A stretch of DNA of 60,653 nucleotides from Gammaproteobacteria bacterium (GCA_009837725.1 VXSY01000110.1:84179-144831), one strand, 5' to 3'. Counted from the first letter of the stretch, positions 9,308-17,822 are shown. Notes: a model not told the origin generated them from the sequence alone. A program made the numbers and translations.

Positions 9308-10723
9308 ATGAGCAAGCCCAACATCCTTCTCGTTTTCACCGATGACCAACGCTTCGACACGATTCGCTCGCTCGGGACGAACGCGACCTCCTCGGCGATT
9401 TCGACACCGAGTCTGGATCGGCTGGTGGCGCGGGGGACGACGTTCACACACGCACACATCCCCTGCGGCACCCACGGCGCCATCTGCATGCCGAGTCGCG
9501 CCATGCTGCACACCGGAAGAACGCTGTTCCACCTCAAGGACTCCGGCGAGACGATTCCCGACGAACACACCATGCTCGGGGAAGTGCTGCGGGGGCAGAG
9601 CTACCGCACCTGGGGTTGCGGCAAGTGGCACAACGGACGCGAGTCGTTCAATCGCTCGTTCGACGACGGCGCGGAAATCTACTTCGGCGGCATGGCGGAT
9701 CATTGGAACGTGCCGGCATACAACTACGATCCGAGCGGGCGCTACGACACCCGGCTGCCCTACATCGCCGATCCGCCGGCGTTCGGCAACAACGAGGTTT
9801 CCTGGCGCGACTGCGACCACATCCACGCCGGGCAGCATTCGAGCGAGATCCTCTGCGGCGCGGCGGCGAATTTCGTCCGTCGCCAGAACGGCGAGACGCC
9901 CTTCTTCGCCTACGTCGCGCTGCTCGCGCCCCACGACCCGCGCACGATGCCGGAGGAGTTCCGGCAGATGTACGACGCCGAAGGCGTTGCGTTGCCACCG
10001 AACTTCCTTGGCGGCCATCCTTTCGACAACGGCGCGCTCAGGATTCGCGACGAAATGCTGGCCCGCTTCCCGCGCACGCCGGAGGAGGTTGGCCGGCACA
10101 TTGCCGAGTACTACGCCATGATCTCCCACCTCGATCACGAACTCGGGCGGCTGCTAGACGCGCTCGATGAATCCGGACAAGCCGACAACACCATCATCGT
10201 CCTCGCCGGAGACAACGGCCTCGCCGTGGGGCAGCACGGGCTCATGGGCAAGCAGAACTGCTACGAGCACAGCGTCCGGGTGCCGCTGATCCTCGCCGGG
10301 CCCGGCATTCCGGAGGGAGAACAGCGGGATGCGTATGTGTATCTGTTCGACGTGTTTCCCACTCTCTGCGAAATGATCGGCGCGCCCCGGCCGGCCAGTG
10401 TCGAAGGCACAAGCCTCGTGAACGCTCTGGGCGACGCCGACGAGCGCATGAGAGAGACGCTCTACTTCGCCTACGTCGCCTCCCAGCGAGCGGTAAAGAA
10501 TCGCACGCACAAGCTGATCGAGTACGCGCCGAGCCAGGGCGGCAGGCGGACGCAGTTGTTCGACATCGAGCGCGATCCTTGGGAAATCAGCAACCTAGCG
10601 GGTGAACCGGGATGCAGGGACATCCTTGCCGGCCTGCGGCAGGAAATGTATCGCTACCGCGATGTCTGGGAAGCCGGACACACCGAGCGGAGCGCCCGTT
10701 TCTGGGAACGCTACTCCGACTGA
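9308..10723 (+). CDS. Sulfatase (type I, formylglycine-dependent)
   Basis: Alkaline-phosphatase-superfamily sulfatase that hydrolyses a sulfate ester; the substrate is not identifiable. The 471-residue product opens with the metal-binding 'PNILLVFTDDQRFDT' and contains the maturation signature 'CMPSRAMLHTGR' (Cys-X-Pro-Ser-Arg), whose Cys is converted to formylglycine. 'GKWHNGRESF', 'LAPHDPRTMPEEF' and 'LAGDNGLAVGQHGLMGK' (second metal site) also fit. No signal peptide is visible, so it is probably cytosolic, as choline sulfatases are. The ATG at 9308 is preferred over upstream in-frame codons because the family normally begins just before the DD motif. A formylglycine-generating enzyme gene lies immediately downstream, which supports activity. 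Confidence 0.9.
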   Translation: MSKPNILLVFTDDQRFDTIRSLGTNATSSAISTPSLDRLVARGTTFTHAHIPCGTHGAICMPSRAMLHTGRTLFHLKDSGETIPDEHTMLGEVLRGQSYRTWGCGKWHNGRESFNRSFDDGAEIYFGGMADHWNVPAYNYDPSGRYDTRLPYIADPPAFGNNEVSWRDCDHIHAGQHSSEILCGAAANFVRRQNGETPFFAYVALLAPHDPRTMPEEFRQMYDAEGVALPPNFLGGHPFDNGALRIRDEMLARFPRTPEEVGRHIAEYYAMISHLDHELGRLLDALDESGQADNTIIVLAGDNGLAVGQHGLMGKQNCYEHSVRVPLILAGPGIPEGEQRDAYVYLFDVFPTLCEMIGAPRPASVEGTSLVNALGDADERMRETLYFAYVASQRAVKNRTHKLIEYAPSQGGRRTQLFDIERDPWEISNLAGEPGCRDILAGLRQEMYRYRDVWEAGHTERSARFWERYSD

Positions 10724-10828
10724 GGCGCTGATGTGGCTGCCGCATGTTGTGCGCCTTGCATGCCGCCCCGCGAAGGCGCCGGTGGGCATTCGAGTCATGT
10801 CGCTACGGAAACTCAAGACCGCACGAAC

Positions 10829-11698
10829 ATGGCGCGCATCGCGGCCGGCTCCTTCGAGGTCGGCTCCGAAGACGACGATGCAATCGCCGAGGATGGTGAG
10901 GGACCGGTGCGAGCGGTGGAGCTCGATGCGTTCCTGATCAGCCCCACTGCCGTCTCCAATGCCGAGTTCGCGCGTTTTGTGGCGGACACCGGCCATCGCA
11001 CCGACGCCGAGCGGTTCGGCTGGTCGTTCGTCTTCCAGGGTCTGCTGCCGAGGCGGGGAGGTCGCAAGGCGCGGCGCCAAGGCACCAGCGTGCTCGCCCG
11101 CCACATCCCCGCCGCACCTTGGTGGATCGCAGTTGACGGCGCGCATTGGCGTCAACCAGAAGGCCAGGGCTCGGACATCGAAAGCCGTTCCGACCACCCC
11201 GTCATACACGTCTCCTGGCAGGACGCGGCGGCCTATTGCCATTGGGCGGACAGGCGCCTGCCCACCGAAGCCGAATGGGAAGCCGCCGCTCGCGGCGGGC
11301 TGCTCGGCAAGCGTTTCCCTTGGGGCAACCAGCTCCGTCCGAACGGCGCGCATCGCTGCAACGTCTGGCAGGGGCGGTTCCCGGACCACAACACCGGTGC
11401 CGATGGGCACATTGGCACCGCCCCAGTGCAGTCCTTCGCAGCCAACGGCTACGGTCTGTACAACGTGGTGGGAAACGTCTGGGAATGGTGTGCCGACTGG
11501 TTTGGCCTTCCCACGGCTTCACACGGCCCCCTGAACAACCCCGCCGGCCCCGCCCGGGGCCGCACGAAGGTGCTCAAGGGCGGCTCCTATCTCTGCCACG
11601 CCAGCTACTGCAACCGCTACCGCATCGCCGCCCGCTACGCCGCGACGCCCCACTCCACCTCCGGCCACGCCGGCTTCCGCTGCGCAGCCGACGCCTGA
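10829..11698 (+). CDS. Formylglycine-generating enzyme (sulfatase-modifying factor)
   Basis: Aerobic copper-dependent FGE that oxidises the Cys of CXPSR in sulfatases to formylglycine. The 289-residue product has the FGE fold landmarks: 'IAAGSFEVGS' at the N-terminus, 'HPVIHVSWQDAAAYCHWA', 'RLPTEAEWEAAARGG', 'NVVGNVWEWCADWF' and the C-terminal 'KGGSYLCHASYCNRYR'. The two cysteines of that last motif are spaced like the copper-binding active-site pair of human FGE (C336/C341), so this is a true FGE rather than a generic SUMF1-domain protein. The start is uncertain: ATG 10829 fits the domain edge, while GTG 10733 or ATG 10760 would add an odd Cys-rich leader. It lies directly downstream of its presumed client sulfatase. 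Confidence 0.88.
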   Translation: MARIAAGSFEVGSEDDDAIAEDGEGPVRAVELDAFLISPTAVSNAEFARFVADTGHRTDAERFGWSFVFQGLLPRRGGRKARRQGTSVLARHIPAAPWWIAVDGAHWRQPEGQGSDIESRSDHPVIHVSWQDAAAYCHWADRRLPTEAEWEAAARGGLLGKRFPWGNQLRPNGAHRCNVWQGRFPDHNTGADGHIGTAPVQSFAANGYGLYNVVGNVWEWCADWFGLPTASHGPLNNPAGPARGRTKVLKGGSYLCHASYCNRYRIAARYAATPHSTSGHAGFRCAADA

Positions 11699-11733
11699 AG
11701 CCGCGGGCGAGCAGCCTGTTGGACTTTGCCGCG

Positions 11734-11780
11734 CCAGCAGTTCGCGCCAGCGAACTGCCGACGCGCCCGTCAGGGCGCGC
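11734..11780. repeat. REP-like double-hairpin repeat, copy A
   Basis: Two adjacent inverted repeats: CAGTTCGCG...CGCGAACTG-like arms with a four-base loop, followed by GCGCCC...GGGCGC-type arms. The same composite occurs at 21583-21630 and, inverted, at 25011-25060 and 41295-41330. It lies between the FGE and epoxide hydrolase genes. Confidence 0.75.
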
Positions 11781-11867
11781 GTGCAGCGGCTTCCACCTCC
11801 CGCTTTGCGTGATACGATCATCAGGACTGTATCGCTCGATCCGAACATAGGACAAGGATTGCGAGTC

Positions 11868-13010
11868 GTGACGGATGCCATAGATCCTTTCGAGATTCAG
11901 GTTCCCGACTCCGCCCTCTTGGACCTCAACGAGCGGCTTGCACGCACGCGATGGCCCGAGGCCGAGACGGTAGCCGATTGGAGTCAGGGTATCCCGCTCG
12001 CCTATGTGCAGGAGCTTTGCGCCTACTGGCGAAAGAGTTACGACTGGCGGGTGGTGGAAGCGCGCATCAACGCCTTGCCGCAGTTCGTCACCACCATCGA
12101 CGGCGTGGACATCCATTTCCTGCACGTTCGCTCGCCCGAGGACGACGCCAAGCCCCTGGTGCTCACGCACGGGTGGCCCGGCTCCATCGTCGAGTTCCTG
12201 AAGGTCATCGGCCCCCTGTCCAACCCTGTCGCCCACGGCGGCGACGCGGCGGATGCGTTCCACCTCGTCATCCCCACCATTCCCGGCTACGGCTTCTCCG
12301 GCAAGCCGACCAAGACCGGCTGGGGCGTACAGCGAGTCGCCCATGCGTGGGCCGAACTCATGGCGCGCCTCGGTTACACAAGCTACTTTGCCCAAGGCGG
12401 CGACTGGGGCGCCGGCATCACCGTCGCCATCGGCTTACAGGACACCGAACACTGCGCTGGAATCCACACCAACATGCCGACTGTGGGCCCAGACCGCGAC
12501 ACCCTCGACGACCTTACGGAGCAAGAGCAGGACGCCATCAAGGCACAGCAGTTCTATCAAGACTGGGATTCGGGCTATTCCAAGCAGCAGAGCACGCGCC
12601 CGCAGACGCTTGGCTATGGTCTCACCGACTCGCCCGCCGGGCAGGCGGCGTGGATCGTCGAGAAGTTCTATCAGTGGACCGACTGCCAAGGCCACCCGGA
12701 GAACGTGCTGAGCAGGGATGAACTGCTCGACAACGTGATGATGTACTGGATCAACGCCTGCGGGGCATCGTCGGCGCGGCTGTATTGGGAGAGCTTCGGG
12801 CGTGGCGGCGGTGGTGGCGACATCACCGTGCCGTCGGGGGTCAGCATGTTCCCGAAGGAGATCTTTCGAGCCTCGAAGCGCTGGGTCGAGCGGCGCTTCA
12901 AGGACTTGCGGCACTACAACACGCTCGACAGGGGAGGACATTTCGCGGCGTTCGAACAGCCGGAGCTATTTGTCGGCGAATTGCGCGCCTCGTTCCGCAC
13001 CATGCGGTAA
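11868..13010 (+). CDS. Epoxide hydrolase (EHN-domain alpha/beta hydrolase)
   Basis: Microsomal-type epoxide hydrolase family, which opens epoxides to diols through an Asp-ester intermediate. The 380-residue product has the N-terminal EHN domain ('WPEAETVADWSQGIPLAY'), the oxyanion motif 'HGWPGS' (about residues 101-106), the nucleophile elbow 'QGGDWGA' (Asp about 179) and the C-terminal 'GGHFAAFEQPE' carrying the catalytic His. GTG 11868 is chosen as start because an AAGGA ribosome site sits about nine bases upstream; the open frame extends to 11781 without such support. It may be cotranscribed with the sulfatase/FGE pair upstream, though a repeat lies between them. Substrate unknown. Confidence 0.88.
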   Translation: MTDAIDPFEIQVPDSALLDLNERLARTRWPEAETVADWSQGIPLAYVQELCAYWRKSYDWRVVEARINALPQFVTTIDGVDIHFLHVRSPEDDAKPLVLTHGWPGSIVEFLKVIGPLSNPVAHGGDAADAFHLVIPTIPGYGFSGKPTKTGWGVQRVAHAWAELMARLGYTSYFAQGGDWGAGITVAIGLQDTEHCAGIHTNMPTVGPDRDTLDDLTEQEQDAIKAQQFYQDWDSGYSKQQSTRPQTLGYGLTDSPAGQAAWIVEKFYQWTDCQGHPENVLSRDELLDNVMMYWINACGASSARLYWESFGRGGGGGDITVPSGVSMFPKEIFRASKRWVERRFKDLRHYNTLDRGGHFAAFEQPELFVGELRASFRTMR

Positions 13011-13033
13011 ACAGCGATGCAAGGGAGTCCCCA

Positions 13034-14200
13034 ATGTCGGAGCAATTCTCGGAACAGTTCTCGGAACATCCTCCTCGAAACGAGGACCATGCACCTCGAA
13101 CCGAACTTCAGGCGCGCCTAGAGCGCATCCGCATCCGTGGATTCCGCTCGCTGGCCGACGTGGAACTGGGCGAGCTCGATGATCTGACCGTGGTGGTCGG
13201 TCCAAGCGGTGCCGGCAAATCCAATTTCGTTCGCTTCTTCGACATGCTGAGCTGGATGCTGCGCTCGCGCCGACTGGGCGAGTTCGTGGCGCGCTACGGC
13301 GGCGCCGACGATCAGCTCTTCGGCGGAGCGGACGAGACGATGCGGCTGGAGGCGGATCTGAGCCTGCGTACGCAAGTCGGCCGCAATGACTACCGCTTCG
13401 CCCTCTCGCACGCCCATCCCGACCGCTTCGTCTTCATCGAGGAGGCGTTCCGCTTCAGCCGCGACGGGCTGCCCACGGAGGCGAACTGGCGGCATCTCGG
13501 CGCCGGCCATCACGAAGCGCAGATCGTCGATGCGGGGCACCCAAGCGCCGAACCGAGCGCCAACCGCACCACCGCGGCGACGATCGTCCGGCTGCTCCGG
13601 AGCTGCGCCACCTATCAGTTCCAGGACACGTCCGACGAATCCAACTTCAAGCGCCGCTGGGACGCCGACGACAACCTGCGCCTCAGGCGGCATGGCGGCA
13701 ATCTGGCGGCTCTGCTTTGGCGGCTGGAGGAGGAAGACCCCGAGGTATTCGAGGAAATCTGCGTCCAGATTCGCCGGGCGCTGCCGGGCTTCGGCAAGTT
13801 CGAGGTGGACGAAAACTACGGTAAGGTGACGCTGGCCTGGCGGGCCAACTGGAGCGAGCGTCGGTTCACCACCAACCTCACATCGGATGGTTCTATTCGC
13901 CTCTTCGCCTTGCTGACATTGCTGAACCTGCCGTCTGACCTAATGCCGAACGTGGTGCTCGTCGACGAGCCGGAACTGGGCCTGCATCCCGCGGCCATCG
14001 AGGTTGTGGCGGACTCGGTGCAGGCGCTGGCGGGACGCAAGCAGGTGCTCATCGTCACGCAGTCACCGCGCCTGGTTGATGCGCTGGACGTAGACGAGGT
14101 GGTGACCTTCGACTTCCTGGAAGGCCGCACGCAGGCACGCCGTCGCGACCGCGGCGAGTTGCAGGCGTGGTTGGAGGAGGATTTCTCCAACCCGATGTAG
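13034..14200 (+). CDS. AAA family ATPase (SMC/RecF-like, AAA_21 type)
   Basis: Predicted 388-residue ABC/SMC-class ATPase. Walker A 'VVGPSGAGKSNFVRFFDML' is at about residues 55-73, a signature-like 'TSDGSIRLFALLTLL' lies in the C-terminal half, Walker B is 'VVLVDEPELGLHP', followed by an H-loop-like 'IVTQSPRLVDAL'. 'IRIRGFRSLADVELG' just before Walker A is typical of RecF/OLD-like ATPases. No TOPRIM domain or partner nuclease gene is present, so it is not a complete OLD/Gabija-type system here. ATG 13034 follows an AAGGGAG ribosome site; the start is 23 bases after the epoxide hydrolase stop. Role unknown; DNA maintenance or defence are possibilities only. Confidence 0.8.
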   Translation: MSEQFSEQFSEHPPRNEDHAPRTELQARLERIRIRGFRSLADVELGELDDLTVVVGPSGAGKSNFVRFFDMLSWMLRSRRLGEFVARYGGADDQLFGGADETMRLEADLSLRTQVGRNDYRFALSHAHPDRFVFIEEAFRFSRDGLPTEANWRHLGAGHHEAQIVDAGHPSAEPSANRTTAATIVRLLRSCATYQFQDTSDESNFKRRWDADDNLRLRRHGGNLAALLWRLEEEDPEVFEEICVQIRRALPGFGKFEVDENYGKVTLAWRANWSERRFTTNLTSDGSIRLFALLTLLNLPSDLMPNVVLVDEPELGLHPAAIEVVADSVQALAGRKQVLIVTQSPRLVDALDVDEVVTFDFLEGRTQARRRDRGELQAWLEEDFSNPM

Positions 14201-14262
14201 GCTCGAATGCGCCGGTCCCATTGAAGATTGGGACTCGAAGCCGAGCCAACACCAACGTGCGG

Positions 14263-14324
14263 GCCAAGAGCCTTGCGTCGCAGAAGGGGCACGAAGTGGC
14301 GTTCTGCGACGCAAAGCTCTTGGC
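14263..14324. repeat. Long inverted repeat (23-base arms, 16-base loop)
   Basis: The arms 14263-14285 and 14302-14324 are reverse complements with one mismatch, separated by 16 bases. It lies 62 bases after the AAA ATPase stop. No T-run follows, so it is not a classical terminator, although the RNA hairpin would be very stable and could protect the 3' end. Confidence 0.75.
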
Positions 14325-14498
14325 TAGGTGGGGGCTGGGGCCAGACCCCGAGCGCTAGCGATGGGTCTGGCGGCGCGGAAGGCGCGGTCCCACACGCCAT
14401 TCGGAGTTCCCACCCCGCCGGGGACGCCGAGTCGCGGACGCGGAAGGAACTGACGCCGGCCACGCACCGCGACGGCGACCTTGGGGCGAGTACTTGGG

Positions 14499-14541
14499 GG
14501 GAGGGCATCTTGCCCTCCCACGCGCCGCAAGGCGCGGTCCG
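14499..14541. repeat. Hairpin repeat block, first copy
   Basis: GGAGGGCATCTTGCCCTCC-type stem-loop followed by ACGCGCCGC(A)AGGCGCG. The same two-hairpin unit recurs at about 34612-34655, also between convergent genes. Confidence 0.65.
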
Positions 14542-14677
14542 TGCGTGCCTGTTGCGTCCACCTTGAGCCGCGCGCCTGTCGGCGCGTGCGAGGGCGGGAC
14601 GCCCTCGCCCCCAGGGCCCTCTTCGAGTCGAATTCGCCACGTATCAATGGGTTACGCGATTTGTTCCATACGAGCGA

Positions 14678-14825
14678 GGGCCCCTCACGCTCCTCGCGCC
14701 GAAGGCGAAGCAACCAAGGGTCAGAAGCGGTGACCAGCCTCCACCCCGCGAGACGGGCCTGTCGGGCGGCGAGGAGGGCCGCCCTGTCGCCGCTATCCGC
14801 CGCCCGGGTGGCAACTCCAACAGCG
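14678..14825 (-). repeat. Diverged copy of the intergenic repeat found at 50605-50710
   Basis: Read on the minus strand, this contains TGGAGTTGCCACCC, GCCCGTCTCGCGGGG, CCCTTGGT and CTTCGCCTTCGGCGCGAGGA in the same order as the plus strand near 50605-50710. The companion half of that element (AGCCAACACCAACGTGC) lies at about 14240-14260, so this copy appears split by about 400 bases of other repeats. Confidence 0.65.
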
Positions 14826-14870
14826 GGGCTGGGGCCAGGCCCCGAGCGTAGCGAGGGGTTTCGGCAGCTC

Positions 14871-17822
14871 CTAGCCGCCGAGGCGGTAGCGAAGCTTCAC
14901 CACGAAAATGTCGGCGATGGGTTGCTCGAGCGCGTCGAGGAGATGATCCAATTGGCCGTCGGCGAGTTCTGCGTCCGAGCCGCTGAAATAGCGGTTGCCG
15001 CCTCGCGTATAGACAAAGAACAGGTCCGAGAGGGGCGCGATCTGCCAGCGATAGCGCAGTTGTGCCGTGAGTTGGCTGACGGCGAAGTCGTCCGAGTCGT
15101 CGCCTTGGGGCCGGGGCACTAGGCTGCCGTCTTCGGCGATCCGCCAGAACTCCTGCTCCGTGGCATCGATGCCGGCCCACTGCATCGTCAGGCGCAATTG
15201 CTGGTGGGCGGATAGGAACAGGTCCATCGCGAGCTTCGGCTGCCAGTTGTTCGCCTCGAAGGTGGTCAGGTCGCGCTCTTCCTGATAGCGCAGCCAGCCA
15301 TCGTGGCCGAAATAGTTGAGGTCGAAGTCGAGCGAGAAGCGGTCCAGCGGCTTGTAGGTGAAGCCCGCCGCAGCCATCGCGGTGATGCCGCCTAGCTCCT
15401 CTTCCATCCCGCCGCCCATCACGCTCCAACTGAAGGTCTTGCTCGTGTCGGTGCCGAAGCTGACATCGAGCCAGCTCCGCGCATCTACCTTGTAGGCGCC
15501 CTTGCCTCTGGTTTCGAGGTCGTCCCAGCGTTCCGGGAAGTGGAAAAAGGAGGTGCGGACTTCGCTCAGGTTGTTGAACGTCAGCGAATTGAAGGCGAAC
15601 AGACCGCTGCGAATGGGCTGCCCGTCCTCGTTCTCGTAGTAGCCGACGTTGACGTTCGAGGCCATGCGGCGGAGGCCAAGGATGTTCGGCTGGATGTACG
15701 ACAGCGAGTAGCGCCCGCCCATCATGTTGTTGCGGCGGAGGAAGCCGAGGTCGTTGATGTTGAGCTCGTCGTCGAAGTAGTCGAGTGCGATGTTGTGCAT
15801 CAGCCCCTGGCGCTGGGTGAAGTAGATGTCCGCCCAGCCGCCGTAGCCGGTGGAACTGGTGAGTCCGCCGTGATCGTTGTCGCGGCAATGCCACCATTGG
15901 CGCCCGGCGCGGAGGGCATCCGGATCACAGTCCACATCGCTGGCAAGCAGTTGCACATCTGCCCGCAGTCTGCCGCTGAACGCCAGGTGGTGGGTGTCCA
16001 CGGAATGAACCTTGGCGGTTTGCAGCGGGTGATCGAGCAGGGTCCCCATGTAGCCCACTGCCTGCCGTCCCGCACCCGTGGTCTCGTAGAGCACTCTGGC
16101 AACGCCGAAATCGCGGCCAATGCCATCGAGCATCATCTCGGCATCGGCGTCGTCCGCATCGTCCCATTCCCCGCGCAGCAATGGGTCGTCCTCGAACGCA
16201 GTCAGCACCCCGTAGCGCAGCCCGCCGGTCTGGCCGACGATCTTCGCGGCGCCAAGAAGTTCCGTCGGCTGCGCTGCCGAGCCGCCGCCGACGTTGACGT
16301 TGTCCGGCACATCGACCACGGGGGCGGCACCGATTCGGCGCGTGTTCAGCACCGTCGAGGGCGAGCCGCCGAATGAGTTCTGGTTGCGTCGGGAACCGCC
16401 GCCGGAGGCGCCGCTAGTGCTGTTCGAACTGCTTCGTCGGCTGCTCGACGAACGCCCGGAGGTAACGAAGATCTCATTGCCCTCCAGGAAGAAAAGACGT
16501 TTCTCCGGGAAAAACGTCTCGCGTGCCGTAAGGTTGATGATGACATCGTCGGACTCCACCGCGCCGAAATCAGGATAGGCCGCGGCGGTTATCTGGAAGT
16601 TGGAGGAAGGACGCCAGAAGACATCCGCCCCGGCACGGTATCGACTCTGGCCATTGACCGTGTCGTGCGAGGCCGTCAGATACGGGAACACCGCCATCTG
16701 CTGGCGCGGCGCCACTTCGGGCAAGAGCATCGGCTGCAGGGCCGACATGAAGCGGGCGCCGGTGAAGGGCAGCCCCGGCCAGCCCCAGCGCTCGTCGATG
16801 TAGGCGACTTTGCGGTTGGTGAAGATGCCCATGGTGCGGTCGCCCTCCACCTGCGGCATGGTCATCATCGACCATGGCAAGAACAGCTCCGCCGACCAAC
16901 CGTCGTCAAGCGCCTGCGTGGCGCTGTCCCACGGCCCGTCCCACTCGCGGGAGAAATCGCGTTCCGGCGCCACCTTGCCGTCCATCACGGAACCGCCCAG
17001 ATTGACGCTGAACCAATAGCCGTAGAGACCCTGGCCCGAGGTGTCGATGGTGATGCCCCAGCCGTCGCGGTTGATGAAATCGTCGCGGGACGAGAGTCGG
17101 GCGATGAGCGTCTCGGGCGGTTGCTCGTTCCACACGCCGACATAGAGCCCCTGCTCGGTGTAGATGTATCGCGCAACGCTGCGAAAGCGCGCCGGCTGCA
17201 AGGTGTCCGGCTCCACGATCACCATGTTGTCGTAGCCTGGAACTTCGTTCCACACCGGCTCGCTCAAGTGGCCGTCGATAAGGATGTCCACGCTGTCGTA
17301 GCGAGGCACGACGATGGGGTCGCCCACGTCGAGCCGCATTTGTCCGGCCCCGCTTGCGGCTGCCACGGCCGGGGGCTCCACGTCTAGCGGAGCCACGTCC
17401 TCCGCCGCTACCTGCGCCTCGGCGTCCGGGTCTACTGGTCCCGGCCGCTCAACCGTCGCCGGCTCGGTTTGTGCCACAGCGGTGGGCGCCGGTTCGGGAT
17501 CAATGGGTGGCGTCGCACGAGGAGGCGCCACCCCCGGCCAGTACCACGCATCCGAGAACCCGGCGGCGCGGGCACGCGCAAGCATGCTTCGGGCTTGCGT
17601 CTCGGTGCCCTCCTCGCCAGCAACGACCCGATAGTGCCGCTCGCCATTGACATCCACGGCCACGACGCGCACCGCCACCTCAAGCCCGGCAGCGACCCGA
17701 TCGCGCTGGGCGTCCGCCATGCCTCGATTGACGAAGCTGCCGAACACCACCCCTGCCGCTGCAGCGTTCAGCGCCACCAGCGTCAGGGCAAGTGCAATCG
17801 AGGGCGGCAACAGCCGTCGCAT
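14871..17822 (-). CDS. SPOR + CBM9-like + DUF5916-type outer-membrane protein
   Basis: Predicted exported 983-residue protein. A signal peptide ('MRRLLPPSIALALTLVALNA') is followed by a SPOR-like repeat (about residues 25-105: 'VVFGSFVNRGMADAQRDRV' ... 'HYRVVAGEEGT'), a Pro/Glu-rich linker, a family-9 carbohydrate-binding-like domain ('ILIDGHLSEPVWNEV', 'GLYVGVWNEQPPETLIARL') and a long C-terminal region of alternating beta-strands typical of DUF5916 outer-membrane barrels. A Ser/Gly/Arg low-complexity insert sits mid-protein after 'FFPEKRLFFLEGNEIF'. The start ATG 17822 has AGGAG six bases upstream. It lies 25 bases downstream of the rarA stop and may share its transcript. SPOR domains bind denuded peptidoglycan, so one inference is a barrel tethered to septal wall; glycan import or binding is equally possible. 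Confidence 0.75.
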   Translation of the reverse strand: MRRLLPPSIALALTLVALNAAAAGVVFGSFVNRGMADAQRDRVAAGLEVAVRVVAVDVNGERHYRVVAGEEGTETQARSMLARARAAGFSDAWYWPGVAPPRATPPIDPEPAPTAVAQTEPATVERPGPVDPDAEAQVAAEDVAPLDVEPPAVAAASGAGQMRLDVGDPIVVPRYDSVDILIDGHLSEPVWNEVPGYDNMVIVEPDTLQPARFRSVARYIYTEQGLYVGVWNEQPPETLIARLSSRDDFINRDGWGITIDTSGQGLYGYWFSVNLGGSVMDGKVAPERDFSREWDGPWDSATQALDDGWSAELFLPWSMMTMPQVEGDRTMGIFTNRKVAYIDERWGWPGLPFTGARFMSALQPMLLPEVAPRQQMAVFPYLTASHDTVNGQSRYRAGADVFWRPSSNFQITAAAYPDFGAVESDDVIINLTARETFFPEKRLFFLEGNEIFVTSGRSSSSRRSSSNSTSGASGGGSRRNQNSFGGSPSTVLNTRRIGAAPVVDVPDNVNVGGGSAAQPTELLGAAKIVGQTGGLRYGVLTAFEDDPLLRGEWDDADDADAEMMLDGIGRDFGVARVLYETTGAGRQAVGYMGTLLDHPLQTAKVHSVDTHHLAFSGRLRADVQLLASDVDCDPDALRAGRQWWHCRDNDHGGLTSSTGYGGWADIYFTQRQGLMHNIALDYFDDELNINDLGFLRRNNMMGGRYSLSYIQPNILGLRRMASNVNVGYYENEDGQPIRSGLFAFNSLTFNNLSEVRTSFFHFPERWDDLETRGKGAYKVDARSWLDVSFGTDTSKTFSWSVMGGGMEEELGGITAMAAAGFTYKPLDRFSLDFDLNYFGHDGWLRYQEERDLTTFEANNWQPKLAMDLFLSAHQQLRLTMQWAGIDATEQEFWRIAEDGSLVPRPQGDDSDDFAVSQLTAQLRYRWQIAPLSDLFFVYTRGGNRYFSGSDAELADGQLDHLLDALEQPIADIFVVKLRYRLGG

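Larger units (their letters stand above)
14201..14870. other. Non-coding convergent junction filled with nested repeats
   Basis: About 670 bases between convergent stop codons, with no credible gene. It holds a 23-base-arm inverted repeat (14263-14324), two copies of a GGGGCTGGGGCCAG motif (14331-14344 and about 14824-14838), a hairpin block at 14499-14541 that recurs at about 34612-34655, a GAGGGCG/CGCCCTC hairpin near 14590-14610, and a stretch at 14678-14825 that is a diverged inverted copy of sequence near 50605-50710. It reads as repeats inserted into repeats. Confidence 0.7.

Noticed and set aside
13034-14200. Two-gene defence system (OLD or Gabija type) built on the AAA ATPase
   Set aside because: No TOPRIM domain in the protein and no UvrD-like or nuclease partner next to it; the neighbours are metabolic genes and a repeat region.
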